DNA from: Mycobacterium sp. SMC-8
GTDB taxonomy: Bacteria; Actinomycetota; Actinomycetes; Mycobacteriales; Mycobacteriaceae
DNA: 64,000 nt
Direction: 5' to 3'
NCBI RefSeq assembly: GCF_025263565.1
Contig: NZ_CP079865.1
Span: 3,162,001 to 3,226,000 of the forward strand
Each line of letters starts with the position of its first letter. Position 1 is the first letter of the stretch. Positions 8,077 to 17,320 of this stretch are shown here, piece by piece. The notes under the pieces were generated by a model that saw only the letters and a program-made list of their open reading frames with translations, was not told the DNA's origin and searched no databases. Position numbers and translations under genes: made by a program.

Positions 8077-9413
8077 CGGCGCACCAGCAGCGTATCGGTG
8101 GACACCGGCGGGCGTGGCGTCAACGGCTCGACGGGATAGCCGATGGCGATGGCGCCCAACGGTTCCCAATCGTCGGGCAGGTCCAGATCGGCGCGCACCA
8201 GGTCGGGGGCGAAGATCGTCGACCCGATCCAGCAGCTGCCCACCGACCGCGCAGCCAGCGCGACCAGCAGACCCTGCACCGCCGCACCGGCCGCGACGGT
8301 GAACATCGTGTGTTCGGCCGCGGTGCGCCGCGCATCGGGGTAGGTGTGCGCGCCGTCGGGAACCATGAACGGAATCACCAACTCCGGCGCGTCGTAGAGG
8401 ATCTGCCCGCGACCGACCCGACGCGCGACAGCGTCCGGGTCACGGCCGTCGCCGAGCAGATCGGCGCGCCAGCGCTCCTTCATGTTGTCGAGCAGCCGCT
8501 CCCGCGCCGTGGCGTCGCGCACCCACACAAAGCGCACCGGCCGCGTGTGATGAGGCGCCGGTGCCGTCAGCGCCTCCGCGACGGAGGCCTCGATCAGTTC
8601 CCCGGGCACCGGCTGATCGCTGAACGATCGCACCGAGCGGCGCAGCAACTGCGCCTGCGAGCGACCCAGCGCCAGCGCCTCCTCGGTGCCCAGCCAGAAC
8701 AGGTCCTCCTCGCCGGCACGCACCAGCTTGCGCGCCGAGGACCCGTCGTCGCGCAGCGTCAGCCCCCGCACGACCGCGACCGGCACACCGGTCAGCTTGC
8801 CCTTGACCAGATCCGCGGCGGCGGCGATCTCGTCGGCGACCGCGATCTCGGTGACGATCAGCTCGTTGCCGTGCTGATCGTGTTCCCCGGCATAGGCGTG
8901 CAGCACCTCCAGCCCCGCGGCGCCGATCGCGACGTCGGTCTGTCCGGTGCGCCACGCCCGCCCCATGGTGTCGGTGACGACGACGCCGACCTGCACTCCG
9001 AGCCGCTCGTGCAGCGCCGCCACCAACGCCGCAGCGCTGCCGTCGGGATCGACGGGCAGCAGGGCCAATTCGTTGGAGTCGACGTTGGAGCCGTCCACAC
9101 CGGCGGCGGCCTGCACCAGACCGAGGGCGTTCTCGGTGATCAGCGTGCGCCCCTTGCGGGCCAGAACCCGCACCGCCTCGTCGTCGATCAGTTTGCGGCG
9201 CAGCGCATCCCGCTCCTGGGGGTCCGACGGGGCGGCGACCATCCGGCCCTCGGTCTTGGACAGCACCTTGCTGGTGACGACGAGCACATCGTCGTCCTGC
9301 AGCCACGGCGCGGCCCCGGCGATGGCCCCGGCCAGATCGTCCCCGGGCCGGAACTCCGGAAGCCCCGGTACCGGCAGCAGTTCCACCCGTGCCGACGTGC
9401 CGTGGTCGTTCAC
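8073..9413 (-). CDS. fbiB: Coenzyme F420-0:L-glutamate ligase / dehydro-F420-0 reductase FbiB
   Basis: Bifunctional enzyme of F420 synthesis: the N-terminal CofE-like domain (about 1-245) adds gamma-linked glutamates to F420-0, and the C-terminal nitroreductase-like FMN domain (about 250-446) reduces the dehydro intermediate. Visible features: [15 protein letters not shown] near 43, [21 protein letters not shown] near 145, then [17 protein letters not shown] near 258 and [19 protein letters not shown] near 375. Length 446 is typical of mycobacterial FbiB; archaeal CofE has only the first domain. Its start overlaps the fbiA stop by 4 nt. Confidence 0.95.
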   Translation of the reverse strand: MNDHGTSARVELLPVPGLPEFRPGDDLAGAIAGAAPWLQDDDVLVVTSKVLSKTEGRMVAAPSDPQERDALRRKLIDDEAVRVLARKGRTLITENALGLVQAAAGVDGSNVDSNELALLPVDPDGSAAALVAALHERLGVQVGVVVTDTMGRAWRTGQTDVAIGAAGLEVLHAYAGEHDQHGNELIVTEIAVADEIAAAADLVKGKLTGVPVAVVRGLTLRDDGSSARKLVRAGEEDLFWLGTEEALALGRSQAQLLRRSVRSFSDQPVPGELIEASVAEALTAPAPHHTRPVRFVWVRDATARERLLDNMKERWRADLLGDGRDPDAVARRVGRGQILYDAPELVIPFMVPDGAHTYPDARRTAAEHTMFTVAAGAAVQGLLVALAARSVGSCWIGSTIFAPDLVRADLDLPDDWEPLGAIAIGYPVEPLTPRPPVSTDTLLVRR

Positions 9414-10408
9414 CAGGACACCCCGGCCAGTTCGATTCCGGCGCGGACCATCTCGGCGGTTGCGGCCGGATCGGTCATCAGCAGCGGAACCGACCGCACC
9501 TGCACGCCGTCGACCGACGCGGGGTCGCCGGTGTGCACCAGCCAGCCGTCCAGGATGCCCGTCGAGGAACGGGCACCGAAGTGATTGCCGACGGCCTCAG
9601 AGGTGCTGGGCACCCCGATCACGTTCAGGCACGCGTCGGCCATGCCGCGCAACGGCTTCCCGGCGATGATGGGGGAGTAGCCGATCACCGGCGCCTTGGT
9701 CGAGCGCAGCGCGCCGCGGATGCCGCCGATCGCGAGGATGGCGCCGACGCTGACCACCGGGTTCGACGGCGCGATCAGCACGATGTCGGCGTTCTCGATC
9801 GCCTCGGTGACACCGGGCGCGGCCGTGGCCTTGTCGGAACCGACGAATGCGAAGCTCTCGGTGGGGATCTGGGCGCGGTAGCGCACCCACCACTCCTGAA
9901 AGTGGATGGCGCGCTTCTCGCCGGCCGAATCGCCGGGCCCGGGATCGGTGACCACGACATGGGTTTCGCTGCGGTCGTCGCTGGCGGGCATCAACAGCGC
10001 ACCCGGCGACCACCGCCGGCACAGGGCCCGGGTGACGTCGGAGAGCGGGTAGCCGGCCCGCAGCATCTGGCTGCGCACCAGGTGGGTGGCCAGGTCGCGG
10101 TCGCCGAGGCCGAACCAATCCGGCTGCACGCCGTAGGCGGCGAGTTCTTCCTTGGCGTTCCAGGTTTCGTTCTTGTGGCCCCAGCCCCGCTCGGGGTCGA
10201 TGCCGCCGCCGAGGGTGTACATGCACGTGTCGAGATCCGGGCAGATGCGCACGCCGAACATCCACGCGTCGTCGCCGACATTCACCACAGCAGTCACTTC
10301 ATGCTCATTGGTATCGTGAGTGCCGAACTGCCCCAACCCCAATAGATGTTGGACGCCGAGCAAGAACCGTGCACCACCGACGCCACCGACCAGAACCGTG
10401 ACCTTCAC
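9410..10408 (-). CDS. fbiA: 2-phospho-L-lactate/phosphoenolpyruvate transferase FbiA
   Basis: Transfers a phospho-enolpyruvyl or phospholactyl group from its GDP/GPP carrier to the deazaflavin Fo to make (dehydro)F420-0. The 332-residue protein starts [18 protein letters not shown], the CofD-family nucleotide-binding start, followed by [21 protein letters not shown] near 45 and [19 protein letters not shown] near 222. The GTG at 10408 matches family length; the frame remains open to 10495 without family similarity. fbiA-fbiB-NUDIX are coupled by 4-nt overlaps, and fbiA is divergent from whiB2. Confidence 0.94.
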   Translation of the reverse strand: MKVTVLVGGVGGARFLLGVQHLLGLGQFGTHDTNEHEVTAVVNVGDDAWMFGVRICPDLDTCMYTLGGGIDPERGWGHKNETWNAKEELAAYGVQPDWFGLGDRDLATHLVRSQMLRAGYPLSDVTRALCRRWSPGALLMPASDDRSETHVVVTDPGPGDSAGEKRAIHFQEWWVRYRAQIPTESFAFVGSDKATAAPGVTEAIENADIVLIAPSNPVVSVGAILAIGGIRGALRSTKAPVIGYSPIIAGKPLRGMADACLNVIGVPSTSEAVGNHFGARSSTGILDGWLVHTGDPASVDGVQVRSVPLLMTDPAATAEMVRAGIELAGVSW

Positions 10409-10528
10409 AACGATCGAGACTAGGCCGTCAGAGCCGCGAACTGCGCCTCGGGCGGAACGTGATAGACACGCCACAGCGCGACGCGCCGTAAACAAGTCAC
10501 GGAATGGTATGAATTCCTGTTCTAGCGC

Positions 10529-10557
10529 TTGACCGGGGCAGCTAACGCGTGTGTAAT
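10529..10557 (+). promoter_or_regulatory. Housekeeping-type promoter of whiB2
   Basis: TTGACC at 10529-10534 and TGTAAT at 10552-10557 are separated by 17 nt, a good SigA-like match. GTGTG and CACAC arms around TAAT (10549-10562) overlap the -10, which could be a repressor or CRP-like site. The predicted transcript has a leader of about 135 nt before the whiB2 ATG. The rest of the 291-nt fbiA-whiB2 gap shows no gene. Confidence 0.5.
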
Positions 10558-10699
10558 CACACCAGTGTCATTTCGCGGTTCTCCGGCCGGTTCCGGTGTC
10601 GCAGACCGAGATTCGATCACTTGTTCGAATTGGGATGGCCGCACGTTCGGCAGTGGGGCCGGCATATACGGATCTACGAGACCTGTGGAGGAGGGGAAC

Positions 10700-11101
10700 A
10701 TGGCATTTGAACAGGCCGATTTCGGTGATTTGATTCGGTTCGACAACAGGCTCCTCGGCTCGGTGGGAAGTGCGCCGCACATCCAGACCGGACCGACACC
10801 GAGCGGAGCCAACGGGCGGCCGCAGCTGAGTCTGGTGCCCGATCATTCGGATTTCTTCAGCGAAGACTCCGAGCTGCCTGAAGAGGATCAGTGGCAGGAG
10901 CGCGCCCTGTGCGCCCAGACCGATCCCGAGGCGTTCTTCCCGGAGAAGGGCGGCTCCACCCGCGAAGCCAAGCGCATCTGCCAGGGCTGCGAGGTCAAGG
11001 ACGCGTGCCTGGAGTACGCACTGGCCAACGACGAGCGCTTCGGTATCTGGGGCGGTCTGTCCGAGCGTGAGCGCCGGCGCCTCAAGCGCGGCATCATCTG
11101 A
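10700..11101 (+). CDS. whiB2: WhiB-family iron-sulfur transcriptional regulator WhiB2 (WhmD)
   Basis: [4Fe-4S]-binding regulator linked to septation and division in mycobacteria. The 133-residue protein has cluster ligands C71, C94, C97 and C103 (ALCAQTDPEAFF, then RICQGCEVKDACLEYAL), the GIWGG turn at 115-119 and the basic tail SERERRRLKRGII. The ATG at 10700 is preceded by GGAGGAGGGG. The 65-residue N-terminal extension ahead of the core makes it longer than M. tuberculosis WhiB2 and closer in size to M. smegmatis WhmD. Confidence 0.93.
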   Translation: MAFEQADFGDLIRFDNRLLGSVGSAPHIQTGPTPSGANGRPQLSLVPDHSDFFSEDSELPEEDQWQERALCAQTDPEAFFPEKGGSTREAKRICQGCEVKDACLEYALANDERFGIWGGLSERERRRLKRGII

Positions 11102-11133
11102 TCTTCGAGCGCGCCCCGCGCGTTCACCCGCCG

Positions 11134-11598
11134 TCAGCCGTCGTCCAGGGTCGGGTCGATGACGGACGGTTCCACCCCCAGGTAGGTGGCGACCTGCGCC
11201 ACCAGCAATTCATGCAGCAGCTCGGTCAGCTCGTCGGTGTCTTTAGCCCGACGCTCGATCGGCTTGCGGAACAACACAATTCGGGCGCGAGTGGAGTTAC
11301 CTCGGACGTCCACCCCCGCAGGGATCAGCCGGGCCAGTGCGATCGGGCCGTCGGCGACCACCTCCGGTGGCCACTGCACACTGTCAGGGTCTTTGGGCGC
11401 GATGCGCGGGATCTCGTCGACCGCCACGTCGAGCGTCGACACCCGGTCATGCCAGCGCCGCTCGATCGGCTCGTATGCCTCCAGCACCGCCATGTCGAAG
11501 CGTTCGGCGCGGCTGCGCCACCCCGGAACGGTCGGGGGTAGCAACGGCCCGCGCATCTCCCGGCCCCGCCGCGACCCGCGATGAAGGCGCCTCGTCAC
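11134..11598 (-). CDS. Metallopeptidase-like family protein (Rv3259-like)
   Basis: The 154-residue protein resembles the small zincin-like family annotated as metallopeptidase (DUF1025-type). Recognisable parts are FDMAVLEAYEPIE near 34, VDVRGNSTRARIVLFRKPIE near 96 and ELLHELLVAQVATYLGVEP near 128. The expected HExxH motif reads HELLV, so the second histidine is missing and activity is doubtful. GTG start at 11598. It is convergent with whiB2 (32 nt between stops) and divergent from the DUF3499 gene. Confidence 0.75.
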   Translation of the reverse strand: MTRRLHRGSRRGREMRGPLLPPTVPGWRSRAERFDMAVLEAYEPIERRWHDRVSTLDVAVDEIPRIAPKDPDSVQWPPEVVADGPIALARLIPAGVDVRGNSTRARIVLFRKPIERRAKDTDELTELLHELLVAQVATYLGVEPSVIDPTLDDG

Positions 11599-11687
11599 GA
11601 AAAAGATCGTAACGGTTGGGCTTCGGCCGCCCGGCGGCTGCGCGTGTCCGCCGCAACCCGGACGACGTCGCAGGATAACCTTCCGCT

Positions 11688-12107
11688 GTGAATGTTCCCC
11701 GTCGCTGCTGCCGGCCTGGGTGCCCGCACTATGCGGTCGCGACGCTCACCTTCGTCTATTCGGACTCGACTGCTGTCGTCGGCCCGCTGGCCACCGTGTC
11801 CGAACCGCACTCGTGGGATCTGTGCGTCCTGCATGCCGGCCGGATCACCGCGCCCCGTGGCTGGGAGCTGGTCCGTCATGCCGGGCCGCTGCCGTCGCAT
11901 CCCGACGACGACGATCTGGTGGCGTTGGCAGACGCGGTCCGAGAAGGCCGTGAGGCGACCGCGCCCGCCGCGGGCTTCACCCACGGGTTCAGCGACCCGG
12001 TCAGCGGTGTGCACGGGGGCGCGCTGATGGCCCCGCCTGCCCGGCGCCCCGAGACCAACGGACGCCGGCGCGGCCACCTGCGCGTACTGCCGGATCCAAC
12101 GGACTAG
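11688..12107 (+). CDS. DUF3499 family protein (Rv3258c-like)
   Basis: The 139-residue actinobacterial protein has a CCRPGCPHYAVATLTFVY start with a cysteine pair, EPHSWDLCVLHAGRITAPRGWELVRH (about 39-64) with another Cys and His, and a Pro/Arg-rich tail. The Cys/His pattern suggests metal binding, but no function is known to me. GTG start at 11688. It lies upstream of the manB operon, as in other mycobacteria. Confidence 0.82.
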   Translation: MNVPRRCCRPGCPHYAVATLTFVYSDSTAVVGPLATVSEPHSWDLCVLHAGRITAPRGWELVRHAGPLPSHPDDDDLVALADAVREGREATAPAAGFTHGFSDPVSGVHGGALMAPPARRPETNGRRRGHLRVLPDPTD

Positions 12108-12207
12108 GCCCTACCGCGAGGGCGATTCATCCGTGGGTGAGTCGCCGTGAGGAACGCCCGCGACGGCTAGGCTGATCACTACCAGTCTCTTCGTCCCAAG
12201 GAGCTCC

Positions 12208-13605
12208 ATGTCTCGTCCCGCCGCGGCGGTGCAACGCGTCATCAAGGCCTATGACGTGCGTGGACTCGTGGGCGAGGAAATCGACGAGAGTTTCGTGCGC
12301 GACGTGGGGGCGGCGTTCGCGCGGCTGGTCCGTGACGGCGACACCCGACCGGCGACACAGATCGTCATCGGTCACGACATGCGGGACAGCTCCCCGGCGC
12401 TGGCCGAGGCCTTCGCCGACGGCGTCACCGCGCAGGGCCTCGGCGTCGTGCGCATCGGCCTGGCCTCGACCGACCAGTTGTACTTCGCGTCGGGTCTGCT
12501 GGACTGCCCGGGCGCGATGTTCACCGCCAGCCACAACCCCGCCGCCTACAACGGCATCAAGCTGTGCCGCGCCGGCGCCAAGCCCGTCGGCAAGGACACC
12601 GGTCTGACCACGATCAGCGACGAGGTGATCGCCGGGGTGCCAGCACATGACGGTCCCCGGGGCGCCGTGTCCGACCGTGACGTGCTCGCCGACTACGGCG
12701 AGTTCCTGCGGTCGCTCGTCGACATCGCCGCGGCGCGCCCGCTGCACGTGGCCGTCGACGCCGGCAACGGTATGGCCGGCCACACCACTCCGGCGGTGCT
12801 GGGCCCGATTTCGTCGGTGAAGGTCTCGCCGCTGTACTTCGACCTCGACGGCACTTTCCCCAATCACGAGGCCAACCCGCTGGACCCGGCCAACCTGGTC
12901 GATCTGCAGCAGTACGTGCGCGACACCGGAGCCGATATCGGGCTGGCGTTCGACGGCGACGCCGACCGGTGCTTCGTCGTCGACGAGACCGGGCGGGCCG
13001 TGTCGCCGTCGGCGGTCACCGCGCTGGTGGCCGCCCGCGAGCTGCAGCGCGAGATCGGCGCGACGATCATCCACAACCTGATCACCTCCCGCGCCGTGCC
13101 CGAGCTGGTGGCCGAGCGCGGCGGCACCCCGGTGCGGTCCCGGGTCGGCCACTCCTACATCAAGGGCCTGATGGCCGAGACAGGCGCGATCTTCGGTGGC
13201 GAACACTCCGCGCACTACTACTTCCGCGACTTCTGGGGCGCCGACTCCGGCATGCTGGCCGCGCTGCACGTGCTCGCCGCGCTCGGGGAACAGGACCGCC
13301 CGCTGTCGGAGATGATGGCCGACTACCAGCGTTACGAGGCATCCGGCGAGATCAACTACACCGTTGCCGACGCACCCGCGGTCGTCGACGCAATGCTGCA
13401 GGCATTCGGCAACCGCGTTCACGCTCTCGATCACCTCGACGGAGTCACCGTCGATCTCGGCGACGGCCGTTGGTTCAACCTGCGGATGTCGAACACGGAG
13501 CCGTTGCTGCGGCTCAACGTCGAAGCCCGCAGCACCGAGGAGGTCACCGAGCTCGTCGACGAGATCGCCAGCTACATCACCTCGGGCGCAGAGGATTCGA
13601 CGTGA
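12208..13605 (+). CDS. manB: Phosphomannomutase (ManB/PmmA, Rv3257c-like)
   Basis: Interconverts mannose 6- and 1-phosphate for GDP-mannose and hence PIM, LM and LAM. The 465-residue alpha-D-phosphohexomutase has the catalytic serine S108 in TASHNP, the metal loop DGDADR near 250, the sugar loop GGEHSAHYYFRDF near 330 and the phosphate loop RMSNTEPLLRLNVEA near 430. ATG preceded by AAGGAGCTCC. It overlaps the SIS gene by 4 nt (GTGA). The symbol manB is used for two genes in M. tuberculosis; this one is the mutase. Confidence 0.93.
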   Translation: MSRPAAAVQRVIKAYDVRGLVGEEIDESFVRDVGAAFARLVRDGDTRPATQIVIGHDMRDSSPALAEAFADGVTAQGLGVVRIGLASTDQLYFASGLLDCPGAMFTASHNPAAYNGIKLCRAGAKPVGKDTGLTTISDEVIAGVPAHDGPRGAVSDRDVLADYGEFLRSLVDIAAARPLHVAVDAGNGMAGHTTPAVLGPISSVKVSPLYFDLDGTFPNHEANPLDPANLVDLQQYVRDTGADIGLAFDGDADRCFVVDETGRAVSPSAVTALVAARELQREIGATIIHNLITSRAVPELVAERGGTPVRSRVGHSYIKGLMAETGAIFGGEHSAHYYFRDFWGADSGMLAALHVLAALGEQDRPLSEMMADYQRYEASGEINYTVADAPAVVDAMLQAFGNRVHALDHLDGVTVDLGDGRWFNLRMSNTEPLLRLNVEARSTEEVTELVDEIASYITSGAEDST

Positions 13606-14714
13606 ACGCGAGCCCGCTCTCGGCTGCCGGCGTCGATCTCGACGACGCCGAGGCTCTGCTGGCCGCGGATCGGGTGGGATTGCTGCGGGCGGCGTCGATG
13701 GCCGGTGCGCAGGTGCGCGCCACCGCCGCCGCGCTCGAGGAGGGCGACCTCGAGGCGGTGCGCTCCGACTCGCCGCCGCGCACGATCGTGTGGGTCGCCG
13801 GCCGCGGCAACGCCGAGATCGCGGGCTCACTGCTCGCCGCGCTGCTCGGTGGGTCGGTCGGCGCACCGCTGGTCATCGCCTCTGAGGCGCCGCCCTGGAT
13901 CGGCGCCCTCGACGTGCTGATCGTCGCCGGCGACGATCCCGGCGACCCGGTGCTGGCGTCGGCGGCCGCGACCGCGGTGCGGCGTGGCACCCGGGTGATC
14001 GTGGTGGCGCCTTATGAGGGACCGCTGCGGGACGCGACCGCGGGACGTTCGGTGGCGCTGCCGCCCCGGCTCCCGATTCCCGACGACTTCACCTTCTCCC
14101 GGTATCTGGCCGCCGGGCTGGCCGCGCTGCAGGTGACCATCCCGGGCTTCTCGATCGACCTCGGCGCACTCGCCGACGAGCTCGACGCCGAAGCATTCCG
14201 AAACAGCGCCGGCCGTGAGGTTTTCACCAATCCGGCCAAGAGTCTGACCTCCCGGATGGTCGACCGCGAGGTCGTGTTCGCCGGTGACTCCGCGGCGACG
14301 GTGGCGCTGGCCCGCCACGCCTCCGCGGTGATGCTGAGCGTCGGGCATCAGAGCGTGGCCGCGGTGGAGTTGAGCGGTGCGTTGGCCGCCATCGGATCCG
14401 GGTGGGGCCGGACCGGCGGTCGGGAGGTGTCGATCTTCCACGACGAGGAGATCGACGGACCGGCCTCGCAACGTACCTGTACATTCGTGCTGACCACCGA
14501 CGCCGAACGTCCGGCGCTGTCAGCGCGGCTGAGGGGGTTCGACGACGTTCACGTCGTCAACGCCGACGACGTGCCCGACGTCGCGGCAACAGGGGGGGAC
14601 AGCGAGCCGGGCTCAGCCACGATGCCCGGATCCACGAGTCCCGAACAACAATTGGCGCTGTTGGCAGTCCGCTTCGAGATGGCGGCGGTCTACCAGCGGC
14701 TGGTTCGAGGTTGA
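13602..14714 (+). CDS. SIS-domain protein (Rv3256c-like, TobH-type)
   Basis: The 370-residue protein contains two sugar isomerase-like regions: TIVWVAGRGNAEIAGSLLAALL near 65 and VVFAGDSAATVALARHASAVML near 225, resembling bifunctional phosphoglucose/phosphomannose isomerases, but it is usually annotated TobH-like of unknown activity. Its place between phosphomannomutase and manA, with a 4-nt overlap upstream and a nearly contiguous manA start downstream, suggests a role in mannose/glucose phosphate handling (inference). GTG start at 13602. Confidence 0.82.
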   Translation: MNASPLSAAGVDLDDAEALLAADRVGLLRAASMAGAQVRATAAALEEGDLEAVRSDSPPRTIVWVAGRGNAEIAGSLLAALLGGSVGAPLVIASEAPPWIGALDVLIVAGDDPGDPVLASAAATAVRRGTRVIVVAPYEGPLRDATAGRSVALPPRLPIPDDFTFSRYLAAGLAALQVTIPGFSIDLGALADELDAEAFRNSAGREVFTNPAKSLTSRMVDREVVFAGDSAATVALARHASAVMLSVGHQSVAAVELSGALAAIGSGWGRTGGREVSIFHDEEIDGPASQRTCTFVLTTDAERPALSARLRGFDDVHVVNADDVPDVAATGGDSEPGSATMPGSTSPEQQLALLAVRFEMAAVYQRLVRG

Positions 14715-14719
14715 GACGA

Positions 14720-15943
14720 GTGCATCTGCTCAAAGGCGCGGTGCGGACCTACGCATGGGGTTCGCGAACCGCAATCGCCGAATTCGTCGGCGCGCCCAGT
14801 CCGACGGCGCATCCCGAGGCCGAACTGTGGTTCGGCGCGCACCCGGGAGACCCCGCCTACCTGCAGACCGACGACGGAGACCGGTCTCTGCTCGACGCGC
14901 TGCGCGCCGATCCGGAAGGGGAGCTCGGCGCCGCGGTGCGCGGCCGGTTCGGGGACACGTTGCCATTCCTGGTGAAGGTGCTCGCCGCGGACGAGCCGCT
15001 GTCGCTGCAGGCGCACCCCAGCACCGAGCAGGCCGTCGAGGGGTTTGCCCGGGAGGAGCGGCTGGGCATCCCGATCTCGGCGCCCAACCGCAACTACCGC
15101 GACCGCAGCCACAAACCCGAGATCATCGTCGCGCTCAGCCAATTCGAGGCGCTGGCCGGCTTCCGCCCCGCCGCGCAATCGGTGAAGCTGATGCAGGCGC
15201 TCGGGGTGGCCGACCTCGACCCGTTCGTCAGCCTGCTGCACGGTCAGCGCGACGAGGACGGCCTGCGGGCGCTGTTCACCACCTGGATCACCTTCCCGCA
15301 GCCCGACCTGGACGTGCTGGTGCCCGCGGTGATCGACGGAGCGATCAGCTATGTGCGTTCCGGGGCAACGGAGTTCGCCCGTGAAGCCAGAACCGTTCTG
15401 GAGCTCGGGGAGCGCTACCCCGGGGACGCGGGGGTGCTGGCGTCGATGCTGCTGAACCGGCTGTCACTGGCGCCGGGGGAGGCGCTGTACCTGCCCGCCG
15501 GCAACCTGCACGCCTACCTGCACGGCATCGGTGTCGAGGTGATGGCCAACTCCGACAACGTGCTTCGCGGAGGCCTGACCCCCAAACACGTCGACGTGCC
15601 CGAGCTGTTACGGGTGCTGGACTTCACCCCGGCCGAGGACGTGCTCGTCGAGCGCGAGACCCACCGCGACGGAGCCGAGATCGTCTACCCGACACCGGCG
15701 CCCGAGTTCTCGGTGTCGGTGCTGCGCCTGGACGACGAGTTGGGGCACGAGGTCGACGCGCCCAACCGCCACGAAGGACCGCAGATCCTGCTGTGCACCG
15801 AAGGGGCGGTCACGGTACACGCCAAGTCGAACGCCGTGGTGCTGAAGAAGGGCGCGGCCGCGTGGGTGTCAGCCGACGACGGGCCGATCAGGCTGTGCGC
15901 CCACGAGCCCACCTGGCTGTTCCGGACGACCGTCGGGATCTAG
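14720..15943 (+). CDS. manA: Mannose-6-phosphate isomerase, class I
   Basis: Converts fructose 6-phosphate to mannose 6-phosphate, the entry to mannose metabolism. The 407-residue cupin enzyme shows YAWGS near 11, PEAELWFGAHPGDP near 32, LPFLVKVLAADEPLSLQAHP near 79 (zinc ligands Q and H in QAHP), HKPEIIVAL near 131 and LPAGNLHAYLHGIGVEVMANSDNVLRG near 258. GTG at 14720 gives the family N-terminus; a TTG at 14711 overlapping the previous stop is the alternative. The last 56 nt overlap the convergent FAD oxygenase reading frame. Confidence 0.93.
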   Translation: MHLLKGAVRTYAWGSRTAIAEFVGAPSPTAHPEAELWFGAHPGDPAYLQTDDGDRSLLDALRADPEGELGAAVRGRFGDTLPFLVKVLAADEPLSLQAHPSTEQAVEGFAREERLGIPISAPNRNYRDRSHKPEIIVALSQFEALAGFRPAAQSVKLMQALGVADLDPFVSLLHGQRDEDGLRALFTTWITFPQPDLDVLVPAVIDGAISYVRSGATEFAREARTVLELGERYPGDAGVLASMLLNRLSLAPGEALYLPAGNLHAYLHGIGVEVMANSDNVLRGGLTPKHVDVPELLRVLDFTPAEDVLVERETHRDGAEIVYPTPAPEFSVSVLRLDDELGHEVDAPNRHEGPQILLCTEGAVTVHAKSNAVVLKKGAAAWVSADDGPIRLCAHEPTWLFRTTVGI

Positions 15944-17263
15944 CCCGCTGCTGGGCCGTCCACAACCGCATGTTGTGCGCGATGGTGCGCCCGATCAGCC
16001 GCGGCGACGGCACCATGTAGAGGCTGTCGAGCAGGCTGAATCGACGCAGAAACCATTCGGCCAGAACGGGATCCGTCTCGGCCGCACCGAGGAACTGATC
16101 GAAGAGACCGCCCACGGGACGATACCACCACGGCATCGGCCCGTGCGCGCCGTGCATGGTCAGATCCCCGATGGCGTTCATCGTCCACACCGGATAGGTG
16201 GTCTTGGCCGTCGCGGTGAAAAAGGCGCGCCGCGGGTCCGGCGCCGGCAGCGCGCGGCGTAGGTGACCGGCCTGCAACGACGTCATCGTCATCCCCTGGC
16301 CGAACGTCGGATTGAAGCTCGCCACCGCGTCACCGAACGGCAGGATGCCCGCGGGGAACCGGTCCAGCTTGTCGTAGCGGCGCCACCGGCTGGTCGGATA
16401 CTTGTGCACCGCCACCTCGCCCAGCGGTTCGCCGCGGCGCACCGCACCACTGAGATGCGCGGGCAGCACCTCGTCGGCCAGAGCGCACATCCCGTCGAAG
16501 TCGTTGGGCGGCTGCACCTTCGCGACTCCGAACGTGGTCAGACCCCAGGTCCCGTCCTCGTAGAACAGCATGCCCAGGCCACGCGGCTGATCGCGGGACG
16601 CGCCGGCCACCACCACCTTCTCGGCGATCAGGCCGTCGGGGATACGCAACTGATGCGTGGCGTAGCTGATCCCGACGTCCACCGTGTCTTCAGGCGGGCG
16701 GTCGAAACCCCACTGCTGCAACCAGACCGGAAGGCGCGTACCGCGGCCGGTGGCGTCGATGACGAGATCGGCGTCGACCGTCTCGCCGCCGGCCAGTCGC
16801 ACCCCGGTGACCCGGCATCCGTCGAACACCGGTTCGTCGACACCGCCGTTGCAGACGGTCACGTTGGCGATCGCCGCGGTGCGCCGCCGGATCTGCCACT
16901 CCAGGTGTGCCCGGCTCGGCACATAGGCGGTGAACTCGTCCTGCAGGCGGTGCTGGGTGCCGAGCACGTGGCCGGCCGCGCCGAAGTGGATGCAATCAGG
17001 CCGGTTCTCCAAGATCGGCACCCCCCAGCGACCATGTCGGCGAGCAACCCCGGGAACAGCGACTCGAACTCCTGCGCGCCGCGGGCCATCAACAGATGCA
17101 CGTGACGGCTCTGCGGCACCGCCTGCCGGTGCGCCGGTACATCCGGCAGCGAGTCGCGTTCGTACACGGTGACACGGTCGAAGGCCTCGGAGAGCACCCG
17201 CGCCGAACACAGTCCGCCGAGGCTTGCCCCGATCACGATCGCGTGTTTGGCGGTCTGAGTCAT
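15888..17263 (-). pseudogene. FAD-dependent monooxygenase (Rv3254-like), frameshifted
   Basis: The N-terminal part, from ATG 17263, encodes a Rossmann FAD fold (IVIGASLGGLCSARVLSEAF, about 9-28) and AVPQSRHVHLLMARG. The frame is lost near residue 80. The rest continues in another frame from VPILENRPDCIHFGAAGHVLG through DLVIDATGRGTRLP and LPFGDAVASFNPTFGQGMT, the second FAD-binding motif. The switch falls at a six-C run on the + strand (17021-17026); one more C would restore a single frame of about 459 residues. So this is a one-base deletion, a homopolymer sequencing error or a switchable tract. The last 56 nt overlap manA. Confidence 0.8.
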
Positions 17264-17320
17264 TGAAATTCACGGTAATGGGTAGATTCCGCTGAAGCGA
17301 TGACGAAAGAAGGACGATCG

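Noticed and set aside
12127..13866. 579-codon open frame on the minus strand
   Set aside because: Shadow of the phosphomannomutase gene.
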